NCBI RefSeq assembly: GCF_008011665.1
Contig: NZ_VOWJ01000016.1
Span: 23,883 to 87,882, forward strand
Origin: Campylobacter volucris
GTDB lineage: Bacteria; Campylobacterota; Campylobacteria; Campylobacterales; Campylobacteraceae
Length of the DNA stretch: 64,000 nt
Reading direction: 5' to 3'
The notes below the pieces were generated by a model, which did no database searches, was not told where the DNA came from, and worked only from the letters and a program-made list of their open reading frames with translations. The translations under genes and the position numbers were made by a program. The first letter of the stretch is position 1. Each line of letters opens with the position of its first letter. Of the stretch, positions 1 to 8,464 are shown one piece after another.

Positions 1-539
1 GCATTTAAAAGCATTGTAGCCATAGGACGACCAACTATATTTGAAGTGCCTATAACTACAACATCAGCTCCTTTTAGTTTAATATCATAAAAGTCTAAAA
101 TTTTCATTATTCCCAAGGGAGTGCAAGGTAAAAAACCTCCTTTTAAATTTAAGCTTAAATTTCCTACATTAAAAGGATGAAAACCATCAACATCTTTATT
201 AAAATTAATACTTTCTAAAATGATATCTTTATTAATGTGCTTAGGAAGTGGAAGTTGAACTAAAATTCCATCCACGCTATCATCGTGGTTTAAAGTATTG
301 ATTAGAGCAAGTAATTCATTTTGAGTAGTATTTGTATCTAGTCGATAAACTAGCGATTTAATGCCACATTGCTCACAAGCTTTAGCCTTAGATGATACAT
401 AAGTAGCACTTGCACTATCTTCTCCGACTAAAATCACAGCCAAACAAGGTTCTATGCCTTTGTTTTTAAGCTTCAAAACCTCATCTTTTAAATTCTCTCT
501 TATTTGACTACTTAATTTTTTACCATCTAAAAGTGTCAT
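1..539 (-). CDS. folD: FolD, methylenetetrahydrofolate dehydrogenase/cyclohydrolase (5' part; gene runs off the window)
   Basis: Bifunctional cytosolic enzyme that interconverts 5,10-methylene- and 10-formyl-tetrahydrofolate for purine and formyl-Met synthesis. The reverse strand translates from ATG at 539-537 as MTLLDGKKLSSQIREN and stays open to base 1, about 179 codons. Family motifs are visible: VGEDSASATYVSSKAKAC (substrate site with the catalytic Lys), DGILVQLPLPKH, DVDGFHPFNVG, PCTPLGIMKIL and the start of the Rossmann segment VVVIGTSNIVGRPMATML. The ATG is preceded on its own strand by AAGGAAAA. It diverges from the cytochrome gene at 621. The NADP-binding C-terminal part lies outside the window. 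Confidence 0.95.
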   Translation of the reverse strand, partial: MTLLDGKKLSSQIRENLKDEVLKLKNKGIEPCLAVILVGEDSASATYVSSKAKACEQCGIKSLVYRLDTNTTQNELLALINTLNHDDSVDGILVQLPLPKHINKDIILESINFNKDVDGFHPFNVGNLSLNLKGGFLPCTPLGIMKILDFYDIKLKGADVVVIGTSNIVGRPMATMLLN

Positions 540-620
540 TTTTTTCCTTAAACTTTTATAGCTTTGTTTAACTTAAAAAATTGTATCATAACAAAACTTC
601 TTTTTTGTTAAAGGTGCTTA

Positions 621-962
621 ATGAAATTTATATTTATTTTGCTTTTAATTGTGATAAATATTTTCGCAGAAGATTTTATCTCACCTAAAGAATACCAAGA
701 ATCCCTTTATCAAAATCCAAGAGGCATAAGCTGTGCAAAGTGTCATGGAAATGGCCAAAAGCAAATTTTAGGATATTACATTCAAAATGGACAAAAGGTT
801 CCATTTATCGTGCCAAGCATTCAAGATATAAACTATACTCATTTTAAAAATGTCTTAAATCAAGAACAAGGCTCAAAAAGCATTATGCCCACTTATTCAC
901 TCACAGAAGATGAGATCAAATCACTTTATATATACATACAAAACAATAAAAAGGATAAATAA
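621..962 (+). CDS. small periplasmic monoheme c-type cytochrome-like protein
   Basis: A 113-residue protein with an N-terminal signal peptide (hydrophobic residues about 3-15, likely cleaved after FA) and one heme c attachment motif, C38-A-K-C41-H42. M89 in SIMPTYSL is a possible distal heme ligand and is followed by a short C-terminal helix, as in class I cytochromes c. It sits directly upstream of hemL and overlaps its start by one base (TAATG), so the two are probably co-transcribed. I recall a periplasmic protein at this place next to hemL in C. jejuni. The redox partner is unknown; electron carrier is inferred from the motif only. Confidence 0.8.
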   Translation: MKFIFILLLIVINIFAEDFISPKEYQESLYQNPRGISCAKCHGNGQKQILGYYIQNGQKVPFIVPSIQDINYTHFKNVLNQEQGSKSIMPTYSLTEDEIKSLYIYIQNNKKDK

Positions 963-2239
963 TGAAAAATAACAAAAAAGCTTTCGAAGAAGCTTGTGAA
1001 TTTATCGCAGGAGGAGTTGATTCCCCTGTTCGTGCCTTTGCAAGTGTAGGAACCAATCCTTTATTTATCAAACAAGGCAAAGGTGCTTATATTGCTGATA
1101 TTGAAGATAATGTTTATATTGATTATGTTCAAAGTTGGGGTCCTTTGCTTTTTGGGCATTGTGACAAAGATATAGAAAAAGCTTGCAAAAAAGCTTTAAA
1201 AAACGGCTCTAGCTTTGGAGCACCAACACTAGCTGAAACCAAACTTGCAAAATTTATTTTACAAGATTGGGATCACTTAGACAAAATCCGTTTTGTAAGT
1301 AGCGGTACAGAAGCTACTATGAGTGCAATTCGTCTTGCAAGGGGCTATACTAAAAAAGATAAAATTATTAAATTTGAAGGATGTTATCATGGACATTCTG
1401 ATTCATTATTGGTAAGTGCAGGAAGCGGAGCTGCTACTTTTAACACCCCAAGCTCACTTGGCGTCTTAGAAGATGTAGCTAAAAATACTCTTGTTGCAAT
1501 TTATAATGATATTGATAGTGTTAAAAATTTAGTAGAAAAAGATACAAATATAGCTTGCATTATCATTGAGCCTATTGCAGGAAATATGGGTTTAGTTCCA
1601 GCTAAAATTGAATTTTTACAAGAATTAAGAAAAATTTGTGATCAATATGGAATTTTATTGATATTTGATGAAGTGATGAGTGGTTTTAGAGCTTCTTATC
1701 TTGGCTCCTTTGGTATAAATCAAATTAAAGCTGATATAGTAACTTTTGGCAAAGTTATAGGCGGAGGTATGCCTGCTGCTGCTTTTGCCGCAAGAGCTGA
1801 AATAATGGATTTATTAAGCCCATTAGGCGGAGTATATCAAGCAGGAACTTTAAGCGGAAATCCTTTGGCAATGGCAGCAGGATATGCAAATGTTAAAAAA
1901 GCAAGAGCTTATGAAAATTTATATGAAAATTTAGAAAAATTAGGATCTAGACTAATGCAAGGCTTTAAAGAAGCTGCTAATGAGTATGGTATTGCCTTGC
2001 AAGTAAATAGCATAGGTTCTATGTTTGGATTTTTCTTTTGTGAAAACCCTGTTTATAATTACCAAGATGCTTTAAAATCTGATACAAAATTGTTTGCAAA
2101 ATTTCATACTCAAATGCTAAGTAAAGGAATTTATCTTGCTCCTTCTCAATTTGAAACAGGTTTTATTTGCGAATGTATGGATAAAAAAATCATAGACAAA
2201 ACCATACAAGCAGCACATGAAAGTTTTAAAGCCCTATGA
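962..2239 (+). CDS. hemL: glutamate-1-semialdehyde 2,1-aminomutase
   Basis: PLP enzyme of the C5 heme pathway that converts glutamate-1-semialdehyde to 5-aminolevulinate. Its 425 residues are the usual length. Class III aminotransferase features are clear: SSGTEA at 113-118 (phosphate binding), GCYHGHSD near 140, [10 protein letters not shown] near 234-243, and the PLP lysine K264 in [11 protein letters not shown]. The gene overlaps the cytochrome gene upstream by one base and the next small membrane gene by ATGA. hemE, a later heme-pathway gene, lies elsewhere in this window (53.6-54.7 kb). Confidence 0.97.
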   Translation: MKNNKKAFEEACEFIAGGVDSPVRAFASVGTNPLFIKQGKGAYIADIEDNVYIDYVQSWGPLLFGHCDKDIEKACKKALKNGSSFGAPTLAETKLAKFILQDWDHLDKIRFVSSGTEATMSAIRLARGYTKKDKIIKFEGCYHGHSDSLLVSAGSGAATFNTPSSLGVLEDVAKNTLVAIYNDIDSVKNLVEKDTNIACIIIEPIAGNMGLVPAKIEFLQELRKICDQYGILLIFDEVMSGFRASYLGSFGINQIKADIVTFGKVIGGGMPAAAFAARAEIMDLLSPLGGVYQAGTLSGNPLAMAAGYANVKKARAYENLYENLEKLGSRLMQGFKEAANEYGIALQVNSIGSMFGFFFCENPVYNYQDALKSDTKLFAKFHTQMLSKGIYLAPSQFETGFICECMDKKIIDKTIQAAHESFKAL

Positions 2240-2508
2240 GAAAAAAAATCATACGCAAAAGCATAGAAGCAGCTGATGGGTTAAGCCTTGGAATTTCTAT
2301 AGTTGTGGCTGTTTTAATCGGTATTGGAATTGGTTATTTTTTAAAAAAATCATTTGGAATTTCTTGGCTTTTTTGGATTGGAGTTTTTATAGGAGTGGCT
2401 GCAGCAATTTTAAATGTCTTTAAAGCCTATAAGGCTCAAGTTAAAAGCTATGAGGAATTTAAAGAAGAAAACCGCTATAAAGAATTTAAAAATGATACTA
2501 AAACCTAA
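2236..2508 (+). CDS. AtpZ/AtpI-family small membrane protein
   Basis: A 90-residue protein with a basic N-terminus, two transmembrane helices (about 18-34 and 43-64) and a charged C-terminal tail. The glycine-rich first helix with a [10 protein letters not shown] motif, followed by a [22 protein letters not shown] second helix, is typical of the AtpZ/AtpI family associated with F0F1 ATP synthase assembly and Mg2+ handling. It is not next to ATP synthase genes here. Translation is probably coupled to hemL through the ATGA overlap. The family call is by pattern. Confidence 0.75.
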   Translation: MRKKIIRKSIEAADGLSLGISIVVAVLIGIGIGYFLKKSFGISWLFWIGVFIGVAAAILNVFKAYKAQVKSYEEFKEENRYKEFKNDTKT

Positions 2509-2980
2509 AATTTTATTCTTGCTTTTACTAGGATTAAATTTAATTTTCCTAGCAGGAGTGTTAAGTTACAAGGATCCAAATTTAAGCACTTTTATAAGTT
2601 TTGAATTTGGCTTTTTGGCTCAAAATTTAATTATTTTTTTTTCTTTCATAAGTTATAATAAATTTATTTTTAAAAATGTAAAAACATATCAATTTACACA
2701 AAAACCTTTACAAATTTTTGTAAAAAAAATACATTTTTTTCCTAAAATTGTAAAATTTATAGCTTTAAAAGACGATTTGGAAAAAAGTAGATTTAAAAAT
2801 ATTTTTAAACATGCACTAGCTTTTTTTTCTATATTGAAGCTTTTAGCATATGTATTTTTAATCTTAGGATTTTTAGCTTTAGAGTTTCAAGGCTTACTAG
2901 ATATTTTTGCCTTGTTTTGTGCGATGTTTATCACGCCTTTGGCGGTGTTAATTTATAATTTTTTAATAAGAAAATGCTAA
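2492..2980 (+). CDS. hypothetical integral membrane protein
   Basis: A 162-residue protein with about four hydrophobic segments (near residues 5-22, 28-52, 105-128 and 130-155) separated by Lys-rich loops. The reading frame is open from 2414, but that start lies deep inside the AtpZ-like gene. I prefer the ATG at 2492, which gives [14 protein letters not shown] and overlaps the upstream gene by only 17 bases. It overlaps the MFS gene downstream by 7 bases, so it belongs to the same transcription unit. I do not recognise a function. A small membrane protein occupies this place in C. jejuni as I recall it. Confidence 0.7.
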   Translation: MILKPKILFLLLLGLNLIFLAGVLSYKDPNLSTFISFEFGFLAQNLIIFFSFISYNKFIFKNVKTYQFTQKPLQIFVKKIHFFPKIVKFIALKDDLEKSRFKNIFKHALAFFSILKLLAYVFLILGFLALEFQGLLDIFALFCAMFITPLAVLIYNFLIRKC

Positions 2981-4170
2981 GCTCAAAAAGAACTATACAA
3001 TCACTAACTGCTTTGTTTTTAGGAATGATTTTTGTTTTTATAGGAAGCGCATTAACTGTTAATTCCATAGCTATCATTCTCAAACAAAATTATGTTAGTA
3101 ATTTTTATATCGGACTTATAGGAAGTTGCTATTTTTTAGGGGCTATGGTTAGCACAATTAGTGCTCACAGAATCGTATCAAAAGTGGGCCACATAAGATC
3201 TTTTGGGATTTTTGCTATTATCTTTGGCATAGCAACCATGCTTCATAGTTTAAATTCGAATTTATATTTTTGGATGGTTTTAAGATTTCTACTAGGATTT
3301 TGTTATTATGCTCTTTTGATGGTTATTGAATCATGGCTAAATGAAAAGGCAAAAAATGCTATAAGATCAAGAGTTATAGCATTTTATGAAGTTGTGTTTT
3401 ATTCTTCTTCTGGTTTTGGAATTTTATTAATATCATTTAATCTTCCAAGTCATACAATTTTTATACTTAGTGCTAGTTTTATTATGTTTGCTTCTATACC
3501 TTTATTTTTAATTAAAATTAAAGAGCCTGTTTTACCTCAAAAAACAAAAATTTCTATACCTAAGATTTTTGATATCGTTCCACTGGCTTTAGCTACAAGT
3601 TTTATAGCAGGGATGCTTTTAAATGGATTTTTTTCAATGGCTTCATTATTTGTGCTTATACAAGGTTTTGGAACAAAAGAAGCTTCTGTATTTATATTTT
3701 GCACCATGTTGGGAGGATTTATCTCTCAACTTTTTATTGGCACGCTTTCGGATAAAATCAGTAGAAAATTTGCCATTATTTTATGTGCTTTTACGGCCTT
3801 AAGTGCAATGATTTGTATATTATTTTTTGGACAAAATATCTATCTTAAATATCTTTTTGGATTTTTATTAGGTATGGGAATGTGTTGCTTATATGCACTT
3901 TCTCTTGCAAGAGCTAATGATATGTTAGATAATCCTAGCAAAAGAGTTGAGCTTGGTAGAGCAGTATTATTTACCTACTCTAGTGGAGCTTTATTTGCAC
4001 CTGTTATATTAGGGACTTTGATGCATTATTTTGAGGCTTATGGGTTTATATATTTTTATATTTGCTTACTTGGAATTTTAATACTCTTTGCCATTGATAA
4101 ACCTAAATTTAAAAACTTTACCAAATTCAAAAGAAAACCTGGAAATATGGTGATGTTAGATGATAACTAA
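2974..4170 (+). CDS. MFS transporter
   Basis: A 398-residue polytopic membrane protein with about 12 hydrophobic helices in two halves, separated by a charged central loop near residues 180-200 (IKEPVLPQKTKISIPK). MFS hallmarks include a glycine-rich helix (YIGLIGSCYFLGAMVS) followed by a basic loop (AHRIVSKVGHIR) in the first half, and GTLSDKISRKFAI after helix 7-8, the second-half copy of the loop 2-3 motif. The substrate is not predictable from sequence. It overlaps the genes on both sides by 7 and 11 bases. Confidence 0.88.
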   Translation: MLSSKRTIQSLTALFLGMIFVFIGSALTVNSIAIILKQNYVSNFYIGLIGSCYFLGAMVSTISAHRIVSKVGHIRSFGIFAIIFGIATMLHSLNSNLYFWMVLRFLLGFCYYALLMVIESWLNEKAKNAIRSRVIAFYEVVFYSSSGFGILLISFNLPSHTIFILSASFIMFASIPLFLIKIKEPVLPQKTKISIPKIFDIVPLALATSFIAGMLLNGFFSMASLFVLIQGFGTKEASVFIFCTMLGGFISQLFIGTLSDKISRKFAIILCAFTALSAMICILFFGQNIYLKYLFGFLLGMGMCCLYALSLARANDMLDNPSKRVELGRAVLFTYSSGALFAPVILGTLMHYFEAYGFIYFYICLLGILILFAIDKPKFKNFTKFKRKPGNMVMLDDN

Positions 4171-6187
4171 TATTATCAATCAAAACCAATTTGCTAAAAA
4201 CGAAAGCACAAAAGATGCAAATAAAGAAAACAAAGAAAAACTAGACAAGAAAACATCTTTAAATGAGGCTTTAAAAAATCCTTTTCTTTCTAAAACTGAA
4301 GCTAAGCTTCCAAAAGACTATGTGAGCAAAGTAGATCAAAAACTACAAGAATTACTCAATAAACTTTTAGATCAAATCACAACTCAAAAAGATCCTAGTT
4401 TGGCAGTACTAAAAAATCACAAAAATTTAAATTTTGCACCCAATATTGCAAATGAATTAAAAAAACTCCAAACAGAACTTTCCAAGAATTCTGAATTTGA
4501 AAAATTTTTAAAAATTTTAGAAGAACTAATTAAACCGGCTAAAGAAGCAAATCCAAAAAATCTTTCTTCTTTGGTCAAAAATTCAGGAGTATTTTTAGAA
4601 GCAAAATTAAATTATTCTTTGAAAGAACAAAACCTTCCTCAAAGTTTTTTTAATCTTTTAAATAGCATAAAATCAACAAGTAATCAAAATTTAAAACAAG
4701 ACATAGCTCAGTTAGATCTTAAAAATTTAGATGCGACAAGCACACTAAAAGAATTAATCCATATCCTGCAAAATCACAAGCAAGATAATAAAACATCGCT
4801 AGAAAATACCAATTATAAAACTCTATTTAAACTATTTGATAAAATTGAAAATTTTAAAAATTACTTGAGTAAAAATTCTCAAAATATCAACAAAGAAAAA
4901 ATACAAAATTTAGCAGATAATTTCATTAAAGATTTAAATAAAAATCTTGGTTTGATGAACAAAGAACTAGCTAAGCCTGAAAACATTAAAATTCAAAATA
5001 CTTACATCTTAAAAGAACTAAGTCAAAATATCAAAGAATTAATCCATTTTTTAAATAATATCAAAAATCAAACACAAAAAACAAAAGACATTAAAAAAGA
5101 ACCACAAAAAGATAATCTAACAAATCAGCACACGCAAAATGATAAAAATCCTAATGAAGCTAAAAATGAAGATAAAATTCAAAATAATCCCAAAGAAGAA
5201 TCTAAAAAACCTACAAATAAAGATTTATCCAAAAACGATATTAAAAATGAAAATAAAGAACAACATTTAACCAAAGACATTAAAAATAACACAAAAGAAG
5301 AAAATCACACAAAAAATGAAACTAAAACAGATATAAAAAATTCAGATATAAAAAATGATTCAAAACCTTTAGATACACAAAATACCAATAAAACTAATAA
5401 TACATTTACAAGCAAAAATGAAACTAAAGCTAATATTGAAGATATTTTTAAACAAACTGTGAGTAAAAATCTTAATTTTTCTCAAAATTTACAAGAAGAT
5501 CTTTTAAGTAATCTTAGTAAAGAACTAACCCAAACAAGTAAAAAACTTAATGAAATTTTAAAAGCTTTAGATCCTAAAAATTACGAAGCTAAAAATTCTT
5601 TAGATGATATTAAAAATATAGAAAAAAAACTAGAACTTTCCATTAAAGAATTAAACAAAATCACCCCAAAAGACTCAAATCAAATAAGCACAGATTTACA
5701 ACAAGATATCAAATCTACTCTTTTACAAGTTTCTAATTTAGCTAAAAATTTAGACAATGAGAGTATTTTAAATCAAACCAATAGGCTTATAGCTCAACTT
5801 GAATTTAATCAACTTTTATCACTAGCTAACAATAGCATACATACTTTTTTACCATTTTTTTGGGATGATTTGGAAAAATCTAATGTAATATTTAAACGCG
5901 GAAAAAAAGATAAATTTTATGCACAAATTAATCTTGAATTTGAAAAATTAGGCAAAATTAATGTGTTTTTATCTTTAAGCAATGATAAATATATAGATAT
6001 AAATATGATGATAGAAAATCTTGAATTTAGAAAAAAACTATATGAAAGAGCACATGAGCTAAAAAAAGCTTTAGTTAAAGTAGGACTTTTAAGCTCCAAT
6101 TTTTTCATCAGTGATATAGCAAAAAGTAAATTTCAAAATCAAGATGAATACAATGATTTTAATATGGGTTTTGATACAAGAGCATAA
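4160..6187 (+). CDS. FliK-like protein with hook-length-control C-terminal domain and Asn/Lys-rich middle
   Basis: A 675-residue soluble protein. Residues about 1-290 are helical and Leu/Asn/Lys-rich, about 300-420 are an extreme low-complexity Asn/Lys/Glu/Thr linker, and the last 90 residues are ordered. That end follows the FliK C-terminal (Flg_hook) pattern: LEFEKLGKINVFLSL, a short turn, IDINMMIENLEFRKKLYE, then a helix ending in ALVKVGL. In the family, this domain binds FlhB's C-domain to switch export specificity. The next gene, three bases away, encodes an isolated FlhB C-domain, which supports the assignment. I recall that the main Campylobacter fliK lies elsewhere, so this would be a second FliK-type protein. 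Function is inferred; the domain call is by pattern. Confidence 0.65.
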   Translation: MITNIINQNQFAKNESTKDANKENKEKLDKKTSLNEALKNPFLSKTEAKLPKDYVSKVDQKLQELLNKLLDQITTQKDPSLAVLKNHKNLNFAPNIANELKKLQTELSKNSEFEKFLKILEELIKPAKEANPKNLSSLVKNSGVFLEAKLNYSLKEQNLPQSFFNLLNSIKSTSNQNLKQDIAQLDLKNLDATSTLKELIHILQNHKQDNKTSLENTNYKTLFKLFDKIENFKNYLSKNSQNINKEKIQNLADNFIKDLNKNLGLMNKELAKPENIKIQNTYILKELSQNIKELIHFLNNIKNQTQKTKDIKKEPQKDNLTNQHTQNDKNPNEAKNEDKIQNNPKEESKKPTNKDLSKNDIKNENKEQHLTKDIKNNTKEENHTKNETKTDIKNSDIKNDSKPLDTQNTNKTNNTFTSKNETKANIEDIFKQTVSKNLNFSQNLQEDLLSNLSKELTQTSKKLNEILKALDPKNYEAKNSLDDIKNIEKKLELSIKELNKITPKDSNQISTDLQQDIKSTLLQVSNLAKNLDNESILNQTNRLIAQLEFNQLLSLANNSIHTFLPFFWDDLEKSNVIFKRGKKDKFYAQINLEFEKLGKINVFLSLSNDKYIDINMMIENLEFRKKLYERAHELKKALVKVGLLSSNFFISDIAKSKFQNQDEYNDFNMGFDTRA

Positions 6188-6189
6188 AT

Positions 6190-6480
6190 ATGACTAAAAA
6201 GATTAAAAAAGCAGTTGCACTAGGCTATAACAAAGAAAAACAAAATGCACCGAAAATTTTAGCTAACGCTAAAGGTGAAAATGCTTCTAAAATCATTTCT
6301 TTAGCAAAAGAAAATGGCATACCCATAAAAGAAGATAAAGACTTAGTAGAGGTTTTAAGCAAACTTGATCTAGGTGATGAAATCCCGCCTAATATGTATA
6401 AAGCCGTAGCAGAAATCTTTGCATTTTTATACAAAGTAGCTAATGAAGGCACTACTAAAGAAAATCAGCCATCTTTTTAG
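6190..6480 (+). CDS. flhX: FlhX, stand-alone FlhB cytoplasmic-domain homologue
   Basis: A 96-residue cytoplasmic protein matching the C-terminal part of the flagellar export switch FlhB, the portion after the NPTH autocleavage site. Visible features are KKAVALGYNKEKQNAPKIL, then SLAKENGIPIKEDKDLVEVL and the closing IPPNMYKAVAEIFAFLYKV. It has no membrane segment and no NPTH motif. Orphan homologues of this kind (FlhX) are known in Helicobacter and Campylobacter and can replace the FlhB C-terminal fragment. Its 3' end overlaps the convergent psd gene by 26 bases. It is paired with the FliK-like gene upstream. Confidence 0.88.
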   Translation: MTKKIKKAVALGYNKEKQNAPKILANAKGENASKIISLAKENGIPIKEDKDLVEVLSKLDLGDEIPPNMYKAVAEIFAFLYKVANEGTTKENQPSF

Positions 6481-7264
6481 CAAATTTGACACTTTCATAA
6501 GCTTTTTTTGTCCATTTTAATTTTCCTTTTTGTGCTATTAAAACTATAGTAGATCCAAGTTCAAAATTTCCAAGTTTTTGTCCTTTTTGCACAAAAAGAT
6601 TTTCATAAGTATGGGTAAAATCAAAATTAGCAGCATTAGTTTGTATGCTAGTATCAAAGTCAAATTTCATTTTGCCTACATTTAACGCACCAACAAAAAC
6701 CATCCAAAGTATAAATTGATTATCTATTAAAGCTTTTACAATCACTCTTTCATTTCTAACATATAAATTTGCTATCTTTGCTAATTTAGCCTCACTTACG
6801 CTAAATAAAGCCCCGCTTACATAAGTAGCACTCAAAATTTGCATATTACATGGAGCATGATAATGATGGTAATCTTTTGGAGAAAGATAAATATTTACAT
6901 AATCAGCACCATTTTCTAACTCACAATTTGTTGCACAATCTTTTAAAAGTCCTTCTATACTATAACTTGTTCCTTTTATACTAAGAGCAATATTTTCTTT
7001 TAAATCATTTTGAAAACTAGAGCCAAGTTCTAAAATTTTTCCATCACAAGGACTTATAAAATCATCTTCTAATACTCTTTCATTTTGCAAAGTTCTTGTA
7101 AATAAAGCATTTAAACTCTCATATTCTTCATAATTTTTAAATTCACTCATATCTATATTAAAAGCATTGATATAAGCTTTATTGATATTTTTTTGTATCA
7201 TTTTTGGAAATTTAAATCCAGCTATCATCCCAAAAATTTTTGATACATTATTGCTTAATGGCAT
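6455..7264 (-). CDS. psd: phosphatidylserine decarboxylase proenzyme
   Basis: Pyruvoyl enzyme that makes phosphatidylethanolamine from phosphatidylserine at the inner membrane. Its 269 residues include SPCDGKI (71-77), the conserved YLSPKDYHHYHAP region (126-138) and the self-cleavage motif L236-G-S-T239. Cleavage between G237 and S238 would give the beta chain and the pyruvoyl alpha chain. Its ATG abuts the stop codon of the upstream metallophosphoesterase gene with no gap, which suggests translational coupling. The convergent 3' overlap with flhX leaves no room for a terminator between them. Confidence 0.95.
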   Translation of the reverse strand: MPLSNNVSKIFGMIAGFKFPKMIQKNINKAYINAFNIDMSEFKNYEEYESLNALFTRTLQNERVLEDDFISPCDGKILELGSSFQNDLKENIALSIKGTSYSIEGLLKDCATNCELENGADYVNIYLSPKDYHHYHAPCNMQILSATYVSGALFSVSEAKLAKIANLYVRNERVIVKALIDNQFILWMVFVGALNVGKMKFDFDTSIQTNAANFDFTHTYENLFVQKGQKLGNFELGSTIVLIAQKGKLKWTKKAYESVKFAKKMADFL

Positions 7265-8395
7265 TTATTCTCCTTTTAATTTTAAAAAAGCTATTTCACT
7301 AGGTGCTAAAAACCTTACAGCAGGACCCCAAAAACCAGCTCCACTACTTACATATAATAAAGCATTCTTACCAAGCTCATACAAACCATAAACAAAACCT
7401 TGTTCTAAAAAAACCAGCAAAGAAAAAGGAAAAATTTGTCCAGCATGAGTATGTCCTGATAAAATTAAATCAAATCCAGTTACATCATAAGTTTTTACAT
7501 ATTTTGGTTGATGGGTGATGAGTATGTTAAATTTTTCATTATTAATATGTTGTTTTACTTTATTAATATCACTAGCTTTATATCCTAAACGCTCAGCGCT
7601 AAGATCTAAAGTCCCACTAAGTGTAAAATTATCAAATTCTATACCTTCATCTTCTAAAATTTTAAAATTTTGTATTTTTTTTAATTTAGCACTAATTTCT
7701 TCCATACCATTGTAATACTCATGATTTCCATACACATAAAAAGTGCCATATTTAGATTTAAAATTTTGCAAAAGTTTTAAATAGTGTATTTTACTAATGT
7801 CTGTATCGATTAAATCTCCAGCTATGATAACCATATCAGCATTTAAGGCGTTGATTTTTTCAATCAAAGCTTTTAAAAATTCCTCTCCTAAATTTTTTCC
7901 CAAATGCACATCTGAAATCAAAACTATATTTAAATTTTCTTTAAGCTTATCAATTTTTAAATCAATTTCTTTAACCTTAGGCACACTAACAGCATTGACA
8001 AAACCTTTGAAAATCATACTTATGCTTAATATAATCAACCAAGAATCAAAAATAAGCTTAAGAAATTTTCTTCTTTGAGTGCTAAAAACTTGTTTTTTTG
8101 TCTTTTCATTAAAAAACGCCCAAGTGCCTAATTCAAAAATGACAGCAAACATCAGTAAAAAACAAGTAATGGTTGGAAAAACAGCAAGTATATAATATAT
8201 TTTTTCACTTAGAAAGTCTTCTCGCATACTAATGAAAAAAAACATTTGCATACAAAAAATAAAAAACATAAAAAAAATTAAAAATTTTTTATATGGCTTT
8301 AAAAAATCAATCCTTTTTAAAAATCTTTTGTAAATATAAAAATTTGCTAATGCAAAAAAAAGTATCAATAAACCAAAAAATATAACAACTCTCAT
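7265..8395 (-). CDS. membrane-anchored calcineurin-like metallophosphoesterase
   Basis: A 376-residue protein with four to five N-terminal membrane helices (about 1-22, 38-56, 66-95 and 111-130) and a C-terminal phosphoesterase domain. The dimetal motifs are all present in order: DVHLGK (about 163), GDLID (193), GNHEYY (222), THQP (292) and GHTHAGQ (312). This is the YaeI/YkuE-type arrangement; some relatives cleave UDP-diacylglucosamine or other phospholipid-related substrates. Being coupled to psd fits a phospholipid role, but the substrate is not established. Confidence 0.88.
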   Translation of the reverse strand: MRVVIFFGLLILFFALANFYIYKRFLKRIDFLKPYKKFLIFFMFFIFCMQMFFFISMREDFLSEKIYYILAVFPTITCFLLMFAVIFELGTWAFFNEKTKKQVFSTQRRKFLKLIFDSWLIILSISMIFKGFVNAVSVPKVKEIDLKIDKLKENLNIVLISDVHLGKNLGEEFLKALIEKINALNADMVIIAGDLIDTDISKIHYLKLLQNFKSKYGTFYVYGNHEYYNGMEEISAKLKKIQNFKILEDEGIEFDNFTLSGTLDLSAERLGYKASDINKVKQHINNEKFNILITHQPKYVKTYDVTGFDLILSGHTHAGQIFPFSLLVFLEQGFVYGLYELGKNALLYVSSGAGFWGPAVRFLAPSEIAFLKLKGE

Positions 8396-8464
8396 TGTGT
8401 AATTTTATTTAAGCAAAATTAATACTTTTTAAAGTAAAATCACAAAAAATTTTCAGGAATATCT

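Noticed and set aside
2414..2491. Upstream start for the membrane protein ending at 2980
   Set aside because: It would overlap the AtpZ-like gene by 95 bases and adds a non-hydrophobic Lys-rich stretch; ATG 2492 is more plausible.
5090..5420. Asn/Lys-rich stretch as a DNA-level repeat array or CRISPR
   Set aside because: The repetitive look comes from biased codons (aaa, aat, gaa) with no fixed repeat unit or spacers; it is a low-complexity protein linker.
7182..8078. Several plus-strand open frames of 66-93 codons
   Set aside because: They lie antisense to psd and the metallophosphoesterase, whose motifs are complete, and encode no recognisable domain.
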